In this document: positions 56,622-64,000 of the stretch, piece by piece | Position numbering within the stretch: position 1 is the stretch's first letter | Layout: every line of letters starts with the position of its first letter | DNA from: Synechococcus sp. UW140 | GTDB taxonomy: Bacteria; Cyanobacteriota; Cyanobacteriia; PCC-6307; Cyanobiaceae | Direction: 5' to 3' | Length of the DNA stretch: 64,000 bases | Assembly (NCBI GenBank): GCA_945860085.1 | Contig: CAMAPJ010000001.1 | Span: 49,773-113,772 of the forward strand | Translations under genes and position numbers: made by a program | Notes under the pieces: model-generated | Databases searched by the model: none | Seen by the model: the letters and a program-made list of their open reading frames with translations, nothing else | What the model was told of the DNA's origin: nothing

Positions 56622-56704
56622 CTGGGTTATTTCAACAACCCAGCCTTTGGGCTTGGCAAGCCCTGGCCCAAAGGCGCAGCCCCCCCCAGCGGTGGGGCTT
56701 TTTT
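56622..56704 (+). terminator. Hairpin cluster ending in an intrinsic terminator
   Basis: Three hairpins follow copy 2: GGCTGGGTT/AACCCAGCC (about 56622-56647), CCTTTGGGC/GCCCAAAGG (about 56644-56674), and AGCCCC/GGGGCT (56678-56699) followed by T6. The last one is a T-tailed terminator, and the group lies between convergent genes. Confidence 0.75.
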
Positions 56705-56716
56705 GTGGTCAGCGGC

Positions 56717-58021
56717 TTAGAGCGTGCGCAGGCAGGCCGCCACCGACTCGACCGCAGAGAGGGCCGTGATCGCTGCCAGGGCGCCGCGGAAGCGGGCTTC
56801 CTGCACCTGGTGGGTGATCACCACGATCTCGGCCCCGGGGCCGTCTGTTTCGTATTGCACGATCGACTGGATTGAGACGCCAGCGGCGCCGAAGCAGGTG
56901 CCGATCTGGCCGATAACGCCGGCCTCGTCTCGGGTGAGCAGGCGCAGGTAGTTGCGGTGGTGGCTCTCCAGACCATCCACCAGACGGCAGCGGTTCCAGC
57001 TGCTCGCCGCCAGCAGGGGATCGAGGCCGGCCGAGGCGCCACCCACCTGGCGGATGCCGGCGATGTTGAGGATATCGGCCACCACAGCCGAGGCCGTCGG
57101 CCCCGCCCCGGCGCCGGGACCGAAGAACATCACCTGGCCCACAGGATCGCCCTCCACCAGGATCGCGTTATTGACCCCATGGACGCCGGCTAGGGGGTGG
57201 TGCTTGGGCAGCAGGGTCGGATGGACGCGCACATCGAGCTGCTGGGCGCCGTCGTCGGCTTGGCCGACATGCTCCGCCACGGCCAGCAGTTTCACCACAA
57301 AGCCGAGGCGGGCGGCGTAGTCAACGTCGCGGGCTTCGAGCCGGTCGATGCCTTCGGTGGCGATCCCAGCCCGATCGACCGGGCCCCCGTAGGCAAGCCC
57401 GGCCAGGATGGCGATCTTGTCGGCCGCATCGCCGCCCTGCACATCGGCCGCCGGATCAGCCTCGGCGTAGCCCAGCTGCTGGGCATCGGCCAGCACGGCG
57501 CCGTAATCGGCGCCCTCATCGGCCATGCGGCTGAGGATGTAATTGGTGGTGCCGTTGATGATGCCGCTGACCCGCTGGATGCGGTTGCCGCCCAGGGATT
57601 GCTTCAGCGGTTCGATGATCGGAATGCCGCCACCCACAGCCGCCTCGATCAACACATACACCCCTTTGGCCTTGGCGGCGGCGGCGATCTCATCGCCATA
57701 GCGGGCGATTACGGCCTTGTTGGCGGTCACCACCGGTTTGCCGGCGGCGATCGCTCGCAGGATCAAGCTGCGGGCCGGCTCTAGGCCGCCCATCACCTCC
57801 ACGACAATCTCCACGGCCGGGTCATCGACCACGGCTTCGGGATCGGTGCAGAGCAGCCCCTCGGCGATCGCCACGGGCCGGGGCCGGGCCAGGTCGCGCA
57901 CGGCCACCCGTCTGAGTTCCAGGTCGGCCACTAGGGGATGGCGCCCCTCGGGGGTGGCCAGGATGGCTGCCACGCCTGCCCCCACCGTGCCCAGACCCAG
58001 CAAGCCGATGCCGATGGTCAT
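56717..58021 (-). CDS. hom: Homoserine dehydrogenase
   Basis: 434 residues. The Rossmann motif is GIGLLGLGTVGAGVAAIL. The substrate region has VTANKAVIARYGDEI, AAVGGGIPIIEPLKQSL and GIINGTTNYILSRM, plus AYGGPVDRAGIATEGI. The C-terminal ACT-like domain (about 355-430) contains TRDEAGVIGQIGTCFGAAGVSI. It reduces aspartate semialdehyde to homoserine for threonine and methionine synthesis and is probably threonine-regulated via ACT. The start ATG at 58021 fits the family. Confidence 0.95.
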   Translation of the reverse strand: MTIGIGLLGLGTVGAGVAAILATPEGRHPLVADLELRRVAVRDLARPRPVAIAEGLLCTDPEAVVDDPAVEIVVEVMGGLEPARSLILRAIAAGKPVVTANKAVIARYGDEIAAAAKAKGVYVLIEAAVGGGIPIIEPLKQSLGGNRIQRVSGIINGTTNYILSRMADEGADYGAVLADAQQLGYAEADPAADVQGGDAADKIAILAGLAYGGPVDRAGIATEGIDRLEARDVDYAARLGFVVKLLAVAEHVGQADDGAQQLDVRVHPTLLPKHHPLAGVHGVNNAILVEGDPVGQVMFFGPGAGAGPTASAVVADILNIAGIRQVGGASAGLDPLLAASSWNRCRLVDGLESHHRNYLRLLTRDEAGVIGQIGTCFGAAGVSIQSIVQYETDGPGAEIVVITHQVQEARFRGALAAITALSAVESVAACLRTL

Positions 58022-58055
58022 GCCCGCGCTGCCGTCAAAGACGAGATCCTAGAAA

Positions 58056-58601
58056 TCACCGGGCCGCGCAGGTGCTGCCGGGCTCGGCTGGACCTGGTAA
58101 CGGAGTGGGCTCGGATCCAGGGATGGATCCAGGGATGGATGCAGGCTTGGATGCTGGGTCAAAAGAGGTGGTGGAGGCAAGGGTGGGCGCCTGCAAGGCC
58201 CGGGCCTGGGCCTTCATCATCGCCAGGATGTTGAGAAAGCCATTGGCCCGCGACGGCGTGAGGCTGGCCTGCAGGCCCGTTTCGGCCAGGAAGGCCGGAT
58301 CCAGGCTGGCGACCTGGGCCGGTTCGAGTCCTTCCAGCCCTTCGATCAGCAGGGCCAGGAGCCCCTTGGTGATCGCCGCATCGGAATCCCCCTGCCAATG
58401 CAGCCGGCCAGCGCGCAGCTGGGCCACCACATAAACCTGGGAGACGCAGCCCTTGACCTTGAAGGCGTCCTGGCGGAATTCATCGGCCAGGGGCTCCAGC
58501 TTCTTAGCGAGCCAGAGCACATATTCATAACGGCGCTTGGGGTCTGAGCTGGTCTTGAGTCGCTCAACAATCCGATCCAGGGCCGGGCTGTCAGTGGCCA
58601 T
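58056..58601 (-). CDS. sufE: Cysteine desulfuration protein SufE
   Basis: About 181 residues. The SufE core has RYEYVLWLAKKLEPLADEF, the catalytic Cys in VKGCVSQVYV and GDSDAAITKGLLALLIEGL. SufE accepts sulfur from SufS for Fe-S cluster assembly. The C-terminal 40 residues are an extra low-complexity tail with a Ser-Ile-Pro-Gly tandem run, encoded by 12-bp DNA repeats around 58110-58150. The ATG at 58601 shares a base with the stop of the next gene (TGATG). Confidence 0.92.
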   Translation of the reverse strand: MATDSPALDRIVERLKTSSDPKRRYEYVLWLAKKLEPLADEFRQDAFKVKGCVSQVYVVAQLRAGRLHWQGDSDAAITKGLLALLIEGLEGLEPAQVASLDPAFLAETGLQASLTPSRANGFLNILAMMKAQARALQAPTLASTTSFDPASKPASIPGSIPGSEPTPLPGPAEPGSTCAAR

Positions 58602-59188
58602 CAACCGCGCCGGCGGCGGCGATCCAGACCGATCAGCACGCCCGCCAGGCCGCAGAGGCCCCCCAGCACCAGAACACCGGGATGCAGGGCCGTCGCCAGG
58701 CCATCTGCCAGGCCGGGCCCGTGGCGGTCGCTAAGGCGATCCAGCTGGGCCTTGCCCCCTTGCACAGGCATGTTGAGGTAGTCGCGGTGGCCGGGGCCCC
58801 CATCCACCTGCAGTTCCCAATCGCCATTGGCGCCCTTGGGCAGGGCAAAACTGAGCTGGCCCTGGTTGTCGGTGTGGCCGACCTCAATCGGCTGGCCACC
58901 CGGGGGGATCAGGCGCACCTGGGCCGCCACCGCCGGCAGGCCGCTGGAAAACTGGCTGTGCACCAGCAGGCCATTGCTGAGACTCGCCACCCGGGTGAGG
59001 CTGCTTTCAATGGCGTGGGCCTCCACCTTGGCGGCCGTGCCCAGCAGCGCTGCGCTGGCGGCGATAGCCGCGATGACGACCTTTCCCGCCACAGCGACCG
59101 GGCCGCGGCGACCCAGGCGCCGAGCAGCAAGCCGCCGGGCCGCGCCTAGGGACTGGCCAGCGGCAGGCAGGGCTGCGGAGCGCGACAT
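58601..59188 (-). CDS. Secreted/membrane beta-sandwich protein, possibly metal-transport associated
   Basis: About 195 residues from ATG 59188. A basic N-terminus and hydrophobic segment (KVVIAAIAASAALLGTA) lead to EAHAIESSL, then a small beta-sandwich (VRLIPPGGQPIEVGHTDNQG, LPKGANGDWELQVDGGPGHRDYL), and a C-terminal membrane helix (HPGVLVLGGLCGLAGVLIGL). This layout resembles NikL/CbiL-type accessory proteins of nickel/cobalt ECF transporters, but no CbiM or other partner is adjacent. The 5'-encoded longer start at 59266 is not conserved. A role in metal uptake is only a suggestion. Confidence 0.55.
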   Translation of the reverse strand: MSRSAALPAAGQSLGAARRLAARRLGRRGPVAVAGKVVIAAIAASAALLGTAAKVEAHAIESSLTRVASLSNGLLVHSQFSSGLPAVAAQVRLIPPGGQPIEVGHTDNQGQLSFALPKGANGDWELQVDGGPGHRDYLNMPVQGGKAQLDRLSDRHGPGLADGLATALHPGVLVLGGLCGLAGVLIGLDRRRRRG

Positions 59189-59344
59189 GGCGAAGAAAGA
59201 TGAGGTGATCAAAACGCTACCGGGAAAGGCGTCGGTTTCCGAAGGGGGCAGGGCTCCCGAGCCCAAGCTCCCTCAGCCCAGCCACCGACTGATCACCCAG
59301 GAGGAGTGCATCGGCTTACCCAAGCCGGTGGCTCTGGGGCTGGC

Positions 59345-59548
59345 TCAGGAGGCGGACCAGCGGCTGTCGCTGCCCTTACCGGCCTGCACCATGCGCACCA
59401 TCGAGGTCACCATCATCGAGAGGGCGTCGTTGTCCTGGTTGCGGCCCTTGAGTTCGGAGTGGAGCACCCGATCAGCAGCACTGGTGGGAGCGCCGCTAGC
59501 GCGGCGGCTGGCGGGGGAACGCAACTGGTGGGGGGCCAGGGAATCCAA
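59345..59548 (-). CDS. Small hypothetical protein
   Basis: About 67 residues from a TTG. The last 40 residues (VLHSELKGRNQDNDALSMM, then VTSMVRMVQAGKGSDSRWS) are hydrophilic and look coding because nearly every third codon base is G or C. The N-terminal half is Arg/Ser-rich. It fills the 460-bp gap between two other minus-strand genes. A GTG at 59467 would start at the well-coded part. No family is recognised. Confidence 0.5.
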   Translation of the reverse strand: MDSLAPHQLRSPASRRASGAPTSAADRVLHSELKGRNQDNDALSMMVTSMVRMVQAGKGSDSRWSAS

Positions 59549-59649
59549 GGCAGCTCAACAAGCCAACCCACGGATCTTGGCAAAAGAACTCTCGAAGCGC
59601 TGGCCCCTCGGGGAATCGTTAATGAGGCGGGTCCTAAGCCGCTGACGAA

Positions 59650-60345
59650 CTAACGATCCGGCAGCCAGTGAACCCCCGTCTGATCGAGCCAGCCATCCAG
59701 GGGCACATCCCAGGCGTCTCGGGGCAACCGCTCCACCAGGCAGGCCGCCGGCAACACGGCCAGGGCGGGAACAGCCCGCCAGGCCGGATCGGCGCGCAGG
59801 CGGTCGTACCAGCCGCCACCGGAGCCCAGCCGGATCCCCTGGCGATCGAAGCCGAGGGCGGGCACCAGCAACAGCCCCAGTTGGTCTGGGGCGAGGGCAG
59901 GCCCCTGCGGTGCTGGGATGCGGCAGTGGTCGGGTTCAAGCGGCTCGCCCGGCTGCCAGGCCCGGTACTCCAGATGCCCCTGGCCAGGGGGGCCCGTCAC
60001 CGCCGGCAGGGCCAGCCTCCCTGCCGGCGCGGCGCTCCCTGCTGCTGCCGCCAGGACAACCAGCTCACCACAATCACTCTGGTCAGCCAGACCGCGCAGG
60101 TCGATTTCACCGGCCAGGGGCCAGTAGAGCCCCAGGCGTTGGCCAGGTGGCAGGCTCTCAACCACCTCCCGCCGCGCCAGCGCAGCGATCGCCCTCTGAA
60201 ACGCTCGCGCCTGCTGGAGCCGCAGCGGCCGCAATCTTTGGCGCCACAGGGCCTTGGCGTCACCTGGCTCCTGGGAGGGCTCCATGTCGCCGTCTTGGTC
60301 CTGGTCCATTTTCTGGTCCATGCCATGGTCCATTTTCTGGTCCAT
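59650..60345 (-). CDS. 5-formyltetrahydrofolate cyclo-ligase
   Basis: 231 residues. The core has LWRQRLRPLRLQQARAFQ at the N-terminus, GLYWPLAGEIDLRGLA, LLLVPALGFDRQGIRLGSGGGWYDRLRA and ERLPRDAWDVPLDGWLDQTG, matching the MTHFS family. It converts 5-formyl-THF to 5,10-methenyl-THF. The first 24 residues are unusual: a Met-Asp-Gln-Lys repeat (MDQKMDHGMDQKMDQDQD). The real start may be an internal ATG after this repeat, near 60285. It is 8 bp downstream of ruvC on the same strand. Confidence 0.9.
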   Translation of the reverse strand: MDQKMDHGMDQKMDQDQDGDMEPSQEPGDAKALWRQRLRPLRLQQARAFQRAIAALARREVVESLPPGQRLGLYWPLAGEIDLRGLADQSDCGELVVLAAAAGSAAPAGRLALPAVTGPPGQGHLEYRAWQPGEPLEPDHCRIPAPQGPALAPDQLGLLLVPALGFDRQGIRLGSGGGWYDRLRADPAWRAVPALAVLPAACLVERLPRDAWDVPLDGWLDQTGVHWLPDR

Positions 60346-60353
60346 GTCCGTGC

Positions 60354-60818
60354 TTAGCGCTGAAACCAGCCGGTGAGGGCCACGGCCAGGGCGTCGGCGG
60401 CATCGTCAGGACGGGGCGGATGCTCGAGATTGAGCTCCCGCATCACCGCCGCCAGCACATCGCCCTTATCGGCGTGGCCATGGCCGGCTAAAGCCAACTT
60501 GATCTGCATCGGCGGAAACTCCACCACCGGCACCCGGAACCGGGCCAGGGTCATGATCACGACGCCGCGGGCTTGAACCACCGCAATGGTGGTACTGGAG
60601 CGGTAGAAAAAAAACTTTTCAACTGAGGCCAGATCGGGTTGCCAGCGGCGCAGCAATTGGCGCAGGTCGGAGGCGATTTCCACCATCCGGTCGCCCTCGG
60701 AGCGGCCCGGATCGGTGCTGATCATGCCGCAATCCAGCATGCGCTGCTCGCCCGCCTCGAAGTCGATCACGCCATAGCCGACCCGGGCCAGGCCCGGGTC
60801 GATGCCGAGGATCCTCAT
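60354..60818 (-). CDS. ruvC: Crossover junction endodeoxyribonuclease RuvC
   Basis: 154 residues. The catalytic acidic residues are in ILGIDPGLARVGYGVID (Asp7), LASVEKFFFYRSSTT (Glu) and PRPDDAADALAVAL (Asp pair), all intact, with HGHADKGDVLAAVMREL between. It resolves Holliday junctions. ATG 60818 begins the conserved MRILGIDPG. It precedes the folate enzyme gene with a small gap, so the two may share a transcript. A 191-bp gap separates it from the large surface protein gene and holds no clear gene. Confidence 0.96.
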   Translation of the reverse strand: MRILGIDPGLARVGYGVIDFEAGEQRMLDCGMISTDPGRSEGDRMVEIASDLRQLLRRWQPDLASVEKFFFYRSSTTIAVVQARGVVIMTLARFRVPVVEFPPMQIKLALAGHGHADKGDVLAAVMRELNLEHPPRPDDAADALAVALTGWFQR

Positions 60819-61009
60819 GGCGAGACAACAGACAACCCGAGGCCAGCCTGAAAGGGAAAGGACAAGCCTCTCACCCCATGGCTACAAAACAGGTGGTGAG
60901 AGGCAGCAGCATGGTGTCCTGCCTCCAGGCCACAAGTGCAGCAGGTCAGGACGCCATCAGCGGTTGCAAGTACCCTCACGGATCAAAGCAGACCATCGGC
61001 AACCGCTTT

Positions 61010-64000
61010 TTAAATCACGGTAGTAACCGACCTAAAGGCAAAGCCAACCACCTGGTCATCAAAATCACGGTCGCCACCGCCGGGCAGATCCTCGAGGCCA
61101 AAGGTGCAGTTGCCGAGGCTCACAAAGTGGGCGATACCATCTTGGTTGCCTTGGGCAAAAGCGACAAAGGTGTTGCCGTTCACCTGGGCGATTGGCGCTA
61201 GGTAGGTGGATTCCTCCAGGGTGATCGCAACAGCTGCACTGGCTTGGCGATTCCCCACCCGCAGGCCGGTGAGGGAGTCAACCATGTTTTTCAGGGCCGC
61301 AGCGCCATAGGCAGCCGCGGTGGTGCCCGCCTGGCCAGGGGTGAGGGTGCCCTTGCTGGGGTCGGTGGGATCAAGCCACACCGTGCCATTGATGTCGAGG
61401 GCGCGATAGAAGCCGGTGACGGCATCAAAGGAAGCCTCGCGAGCCAGGGAGTAGGAGCCGGCAACCTGTTGATCGGCGCTAAACCCGGTGAAATCGAGCA
61501 CGGGCGCCAGGCCCTGTTCCTGACCGATCAGGGCATTGAGGCCTTGGTCGCGATCGGTAATTAGGGCAAGCGAAAGGCTCACGCCACTAAGGGAGGAGAA
61601 CACAACCGGGCCATTCGGTTGGCCCACTGAAGTGAAAATCTGAAGACGGGGATCACTAGCACTACTAAGCAGGTCCAAACTGCTATCAACCACTTCAAAA
61701 AAGCGGACCGACTGGCCATTGATCAGCAGAATTTCTCGACTTAGCGACGTGCCAGTCGCGAGGGTGACATCAGACGATTCCAAAGTGGAGAAGAGAGTCT
61801 GCGCGCGGGAGCGCAGAATAGCCAGATCGGCAAAGATTGAGTTAAAAGCCTTATCAACACTAGTTAGATCGCTAGCCTCATCGGCATCTAGCACCACATA
61901 GCCGACCTGGTTGGAGCTGGCAGCTCGCCCATTGAGGCTGGCGTTCAACACCAGGCTGGCGGGAGCAATGTTACCGGTATCGGCAGCCAGGAGCGTTTTA
62001 CCAGTTGCAATTAGCTTCACTTCTGCAAGATTCACAACGCCAGCTGTGGAGGGGTCATGAATCTCTCCATCGCCACTTGGCCCGGTATCACCTAGACCAC
62101 CATCGACGAACGTGAGGCTAACAAAATCAGCGATGCCATTACCATCGGTGTCGTAAAAACGGGCACCGGCTCGCTCTCTGGCGTTGTAGGTAAGCGACGA
62201 GAGAGTGCCGTCAACAGGATCAATGCCGTAATAAACAAACTGGGTATGAGCCTTGCGTTTGCGCCCCCCCTGATTATCGTCCTCACTAATCACCAGATCG
62301 TCGCCAACCTGGGTGAGATCCAAAAAGAGTTTGGATTTGCCATTGGCATCAGCAGCAATTGTAAAGTCAACAGCTGTCTGATTGAGCACAACCCCGCTCC
62401 CGCTGGGAAGCGCTGTCATCAGCAAGGCATCAAGGCTCGTGGTGGTGAGATCGATACCAACTGTGATGGGTTTTCTAGCCGGATCTAATTTGCTTAAGAT
62501 CAGGGGCTGCTTCAGCGGATTGGCAGCCTGCAACTGAATCGAGCCATTGATGGCGTTCAAATCAAACCGAAGTTCAACTTGATCATTATTTGAACCATCC
62601 TGGTCGAACTTAGTGAGGGCCCCCTCACTAATCACCAGATTTTGAACTCGGGTCTGCGGATCACTCGCCGAGCTATCGGCCGATTGCCGGCGCAGCACCT
62701 TGAGATTCAAGGTACTCGCCACGCCCTTGGCGCTTGCGGCTTTATTGATATCAGCCCGGAAGCCAATCGAAGGAGCCAAGCCGGAATCATCAAGCTGCAG
62801 ATTCAGGCCTGAAAGCACCGGGCGCAAGCCGGCACTGCTCGGGTCAACATCGAGCAAAAGGTGAATCTGCTTTTGGCCCTTATCGTCGAGTTCAGCCACC
62901 TGAAGACTGAGGGTGCCATTGCGCAGGGCCGCCATGGCCGCCCCATCGACGGGAACACTGATGTCGGCCGTGGACTGACCAGCCTCTAGGCGCGACAGTC
63001 CGGCCACTGGCGTGTAGTGACGACCCGGCTCGGCCGAGCTATTCAGGGGCGAGGAGACATAACTGATCAGCTGGCTGCGGCTGAGATCACCGCTGCGGCT
63101 GATTTGGAAACGGGCCAAGCCGGAGCCTGGGGTGGTGCGGTAAGCGGTGATGGTCAAGCCATCACCAAAGGTGTTGCTCCCGGCCACCAAAGACGGCGAA
63201 ACCCCTGGAACGGAGGGCGTGTCCGTTGTCGTGGTTGGCGTGAAGGATGGGGGCTCCATCGCCGCCATCGCCACCATCGACTCGCCGGAGCCACTGGCGC
63301 GCGCAGACTGGGGGCTCTGACCAGCCAGCCCTACCTGAGTCGCGAGCCAGGTGGGGGCAGTCTCACCATCGGGGACCCTCACATAGGCCAGGGTTGGGTT
63401 AGTCGTGCCAGCAGATCCGGCGGCATAGGCATACCAGAGGCTACCGCCATAGCTGGTGTCGAAGGATTGGTTGCGCTCAAACTCAGTGCTGAGATTGATG
63501 AAATCGGCCGCATCAGGGGTAAGGAAAAGGATGCGATCAGGGTTGATTGCATTAATCGCCGCCGCATCAAAGCTGAGAGTGTTACTGCCGTAGTCGACGG
63601 AGCTGATTAGCTCAATGTCCTTGAGCTTGGTACCGGCGAAATACTGCGGCTCAACCACATTAAGCGTAAAGTCATAGGATTGGCCAGCCTGGCCCTGCAG
63701 CCGCAGCTGGTCGAAACCCGAGCCGGCATCAATACGCACAAAAGCATTATCGGCAATCGAAATCTGATCATCCCCAGAGCCGGTGTAAATCACATCCAGG
63801 CCGCCCTTCGATTGCACCACGTCGGCACCGCTAAGGGTATAGATCACATCAGTCTGAGGCGTACCGATCAACGTGTCGTTACCAGGGGTACCCACTTGGG
63901 ACGCGATATTGAGATAATCGCCGCCAAAGAGCACATATTGATTGTCAAGCCCCATGGCAGGGTCAGAAGGATCGGAAAGAAGAATGTCGGTGAAGCCATC
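61010..64000 (-). CDS. Large surface/secreted protein with FG-GAP-like, RTX-like and DUF4114 regions (5' end outside window)
   Basis: The frame stays open to the window edge, so the gene continues beyond 64000; the ATG at 63955 is internal. At the visible N-terminal side DGFTDILLSDPSDPA looks like an FG-GAP repeat, followed by GNDTLIGTPQTDVIYTLSGADVV and a GSGDDQI, RTX-type calcium-binding nonapeptide repeats. A long body of Ser/Thr/Asp-rich beta sequence follows, and near the C-terminus LEDLPGGGDRDFDDQVVGF is a DUF4114 signature. It is probably secreted by a type I system or attached to the surface. 996 residues are visible. Confidence 0.75.
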   Translation of the reverse strand, partial: DGFTDILLSDPSDPAMGLDNQYVLFGGDYLNIASQVGTPGNDTLIGTPQTDVIYTLSGADVVQSKGGLDVIYTGSGDDQISIADNAFVRIDAGSGFDQLRLQGQAGQSYDFTLNVVEPQYFAGTKLKDIELISSVDYGSNTLSFDAAAINAINPDRILFLTPDAADFINLSTEFERNQSFDTSYGGSLWYAYAAGSAGTTNPTLAYVRVPDGETAPTWLATQVGLAGQSPQSARASGSGESMVAMAAMEPPSFTPTTTTDTPSVPGVSPSLVAGSNTFGDGLTITAYRTTPGSGLARFQISRSGDLSRSQLISYVSSPLNSSAEPGRHYTPVAGLSRLEAGQSTADISVPVDGAAMAALRNGTLSLQVAELDDKGQKQIHLLLDVDPSSAGLRPVLSGLNLQLDDSGLAPSIGFRADINKAASAKGVASTLNLKVLRRQSADSSASDPQTRVQNLVISEGALTKFDQDGSNNDQVELRFDLNAINGSIQLQAANPLKQPLILSKLDPARKPITVGIDLTTTSLDALLMTALPSGSGVVLNQTAVDFTIAADANGKSKLFLDLTQVGDDLVISEDDNQGGRKRKAHTQFVYYGIDPVDGTLSSLTYNARERAGARFYDTDGNGIADFVSLTFVDGGLGDTGPSGDGEIHDPSTAGVVNLAEVKLIATGKTLLAADTGNIAPASLVLNASLNGRAASSNQVGYVVLDADEASDLTSVDKAFNSIFADLAILRSRAQTLFSTLESSDVTLATGTSLSREILLINGQSVRFFEVVDSSLDLLSSASDPRLQIFTSVGQPNGPVVFSSLSGVSLSLALITDRDQGLNALIGQEQGLAPVLDFTGFSADQQVAGSYSLAREASFDAVTGFYRALDINGTVWLDPTDPSKGTLTPGQAGTTAAAYGAAALKNMVDSLTGLRVGNRQASAAVAITLEESTYLAPIAQVNGNTFVAFAQGNQDGIAHFVSLGNCTFGLEDLPGGGDRDFDDQVVGFAFRSVTTVI

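Overview
The window is 64 kb of a GC-rich cyanobacterial chromosome, most like the Synechococcus/Cyanobium group. Evidence is the photosystem I genes psaF and psaJ, the cytochrome b6f genes petC and petA, a high-light-inducible protein, a cyanobacterial AbrB regulator, an aa3-type terminal oxidase with its heme A enzymes, and frequent HIP1 octamers (GCGATCGC). Genes are tightly packed, often with 1-18 bp overlaps, and alternate between strands in short operons.

Layout. 1-9.4 kb: end of ribE, an HdeD-like protein, cyAbrB, then the respiratory cluster ctaC-ctaD-ctaE (minus) divergent from ctaA-ctaB and an ABC-2 exporter pair (plus). 9.4-20.8 kb: housekeeping (nanE, groEL, fabG, a TrkA-type K+ channel, a GT9-like glycosyltransferase, ispD, LD-carboxypeptidase, ubiA, ppx) and a tRNA-Val(CAC). 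21-37.2 kb: an Mqo-like oxidoreductase, cobM, the petC-petA-lgt run, a DUF3067 protein, tatC-rqcH, gmk, psaF-psaJ, tsaD, an Hli protein, a PilT-type ATPase, wecB, an HlyD-like fusion protein and ychF. TatC and the Rieske protein are functionally linked, because the b6f Rieske protein is a Tat substrate.

37.2-44.6 kb is a small integrative element. It looks AT-richer than its surroundings, I see no HIP1 site in it, and it starts with a tyrosine integrase directly after ychF. It carries a serine recombinase, a phage-like SAM-dependent methyltransferase fragment, a membrane-anchored DUF4041/GIY-YIG protein, a DNA-binding-like protein and two unrecognised proteins. Its far end carries a 22-bp imperfect copy (18/22) of the ychF 3' end that keeps the reading frame and a stop codon. 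I read this as the target-site duplication of an element inserted into the 3' end of ychF. Two intergenic regions inside it carry clustered TTTACC/GGTAAA repeats, possibly iterons or operators.

44.7-64 kb mixes accessory and core genes: an SDR lacking the usual tyrosine, a 5'-truncated secreted protein with a VPGPLP tail and two intact tandem proteins with the same kind of tail, a toxin-like remnant, a sulfotransferase-like protein, an MFS transporter, a DUF1400 hydrolase, a two-gene peptide-type ABC system without ATPase, hom, sufE, a small unrecognised gene, a 5-formyl-THF cyclo-ligase, ruvC and the 3' part of a large surface protein (FG-GAP-like/RTX/DUF4114). A further theme is the number of short tandem repeats, mostly in frame, at protein termini and linkers.
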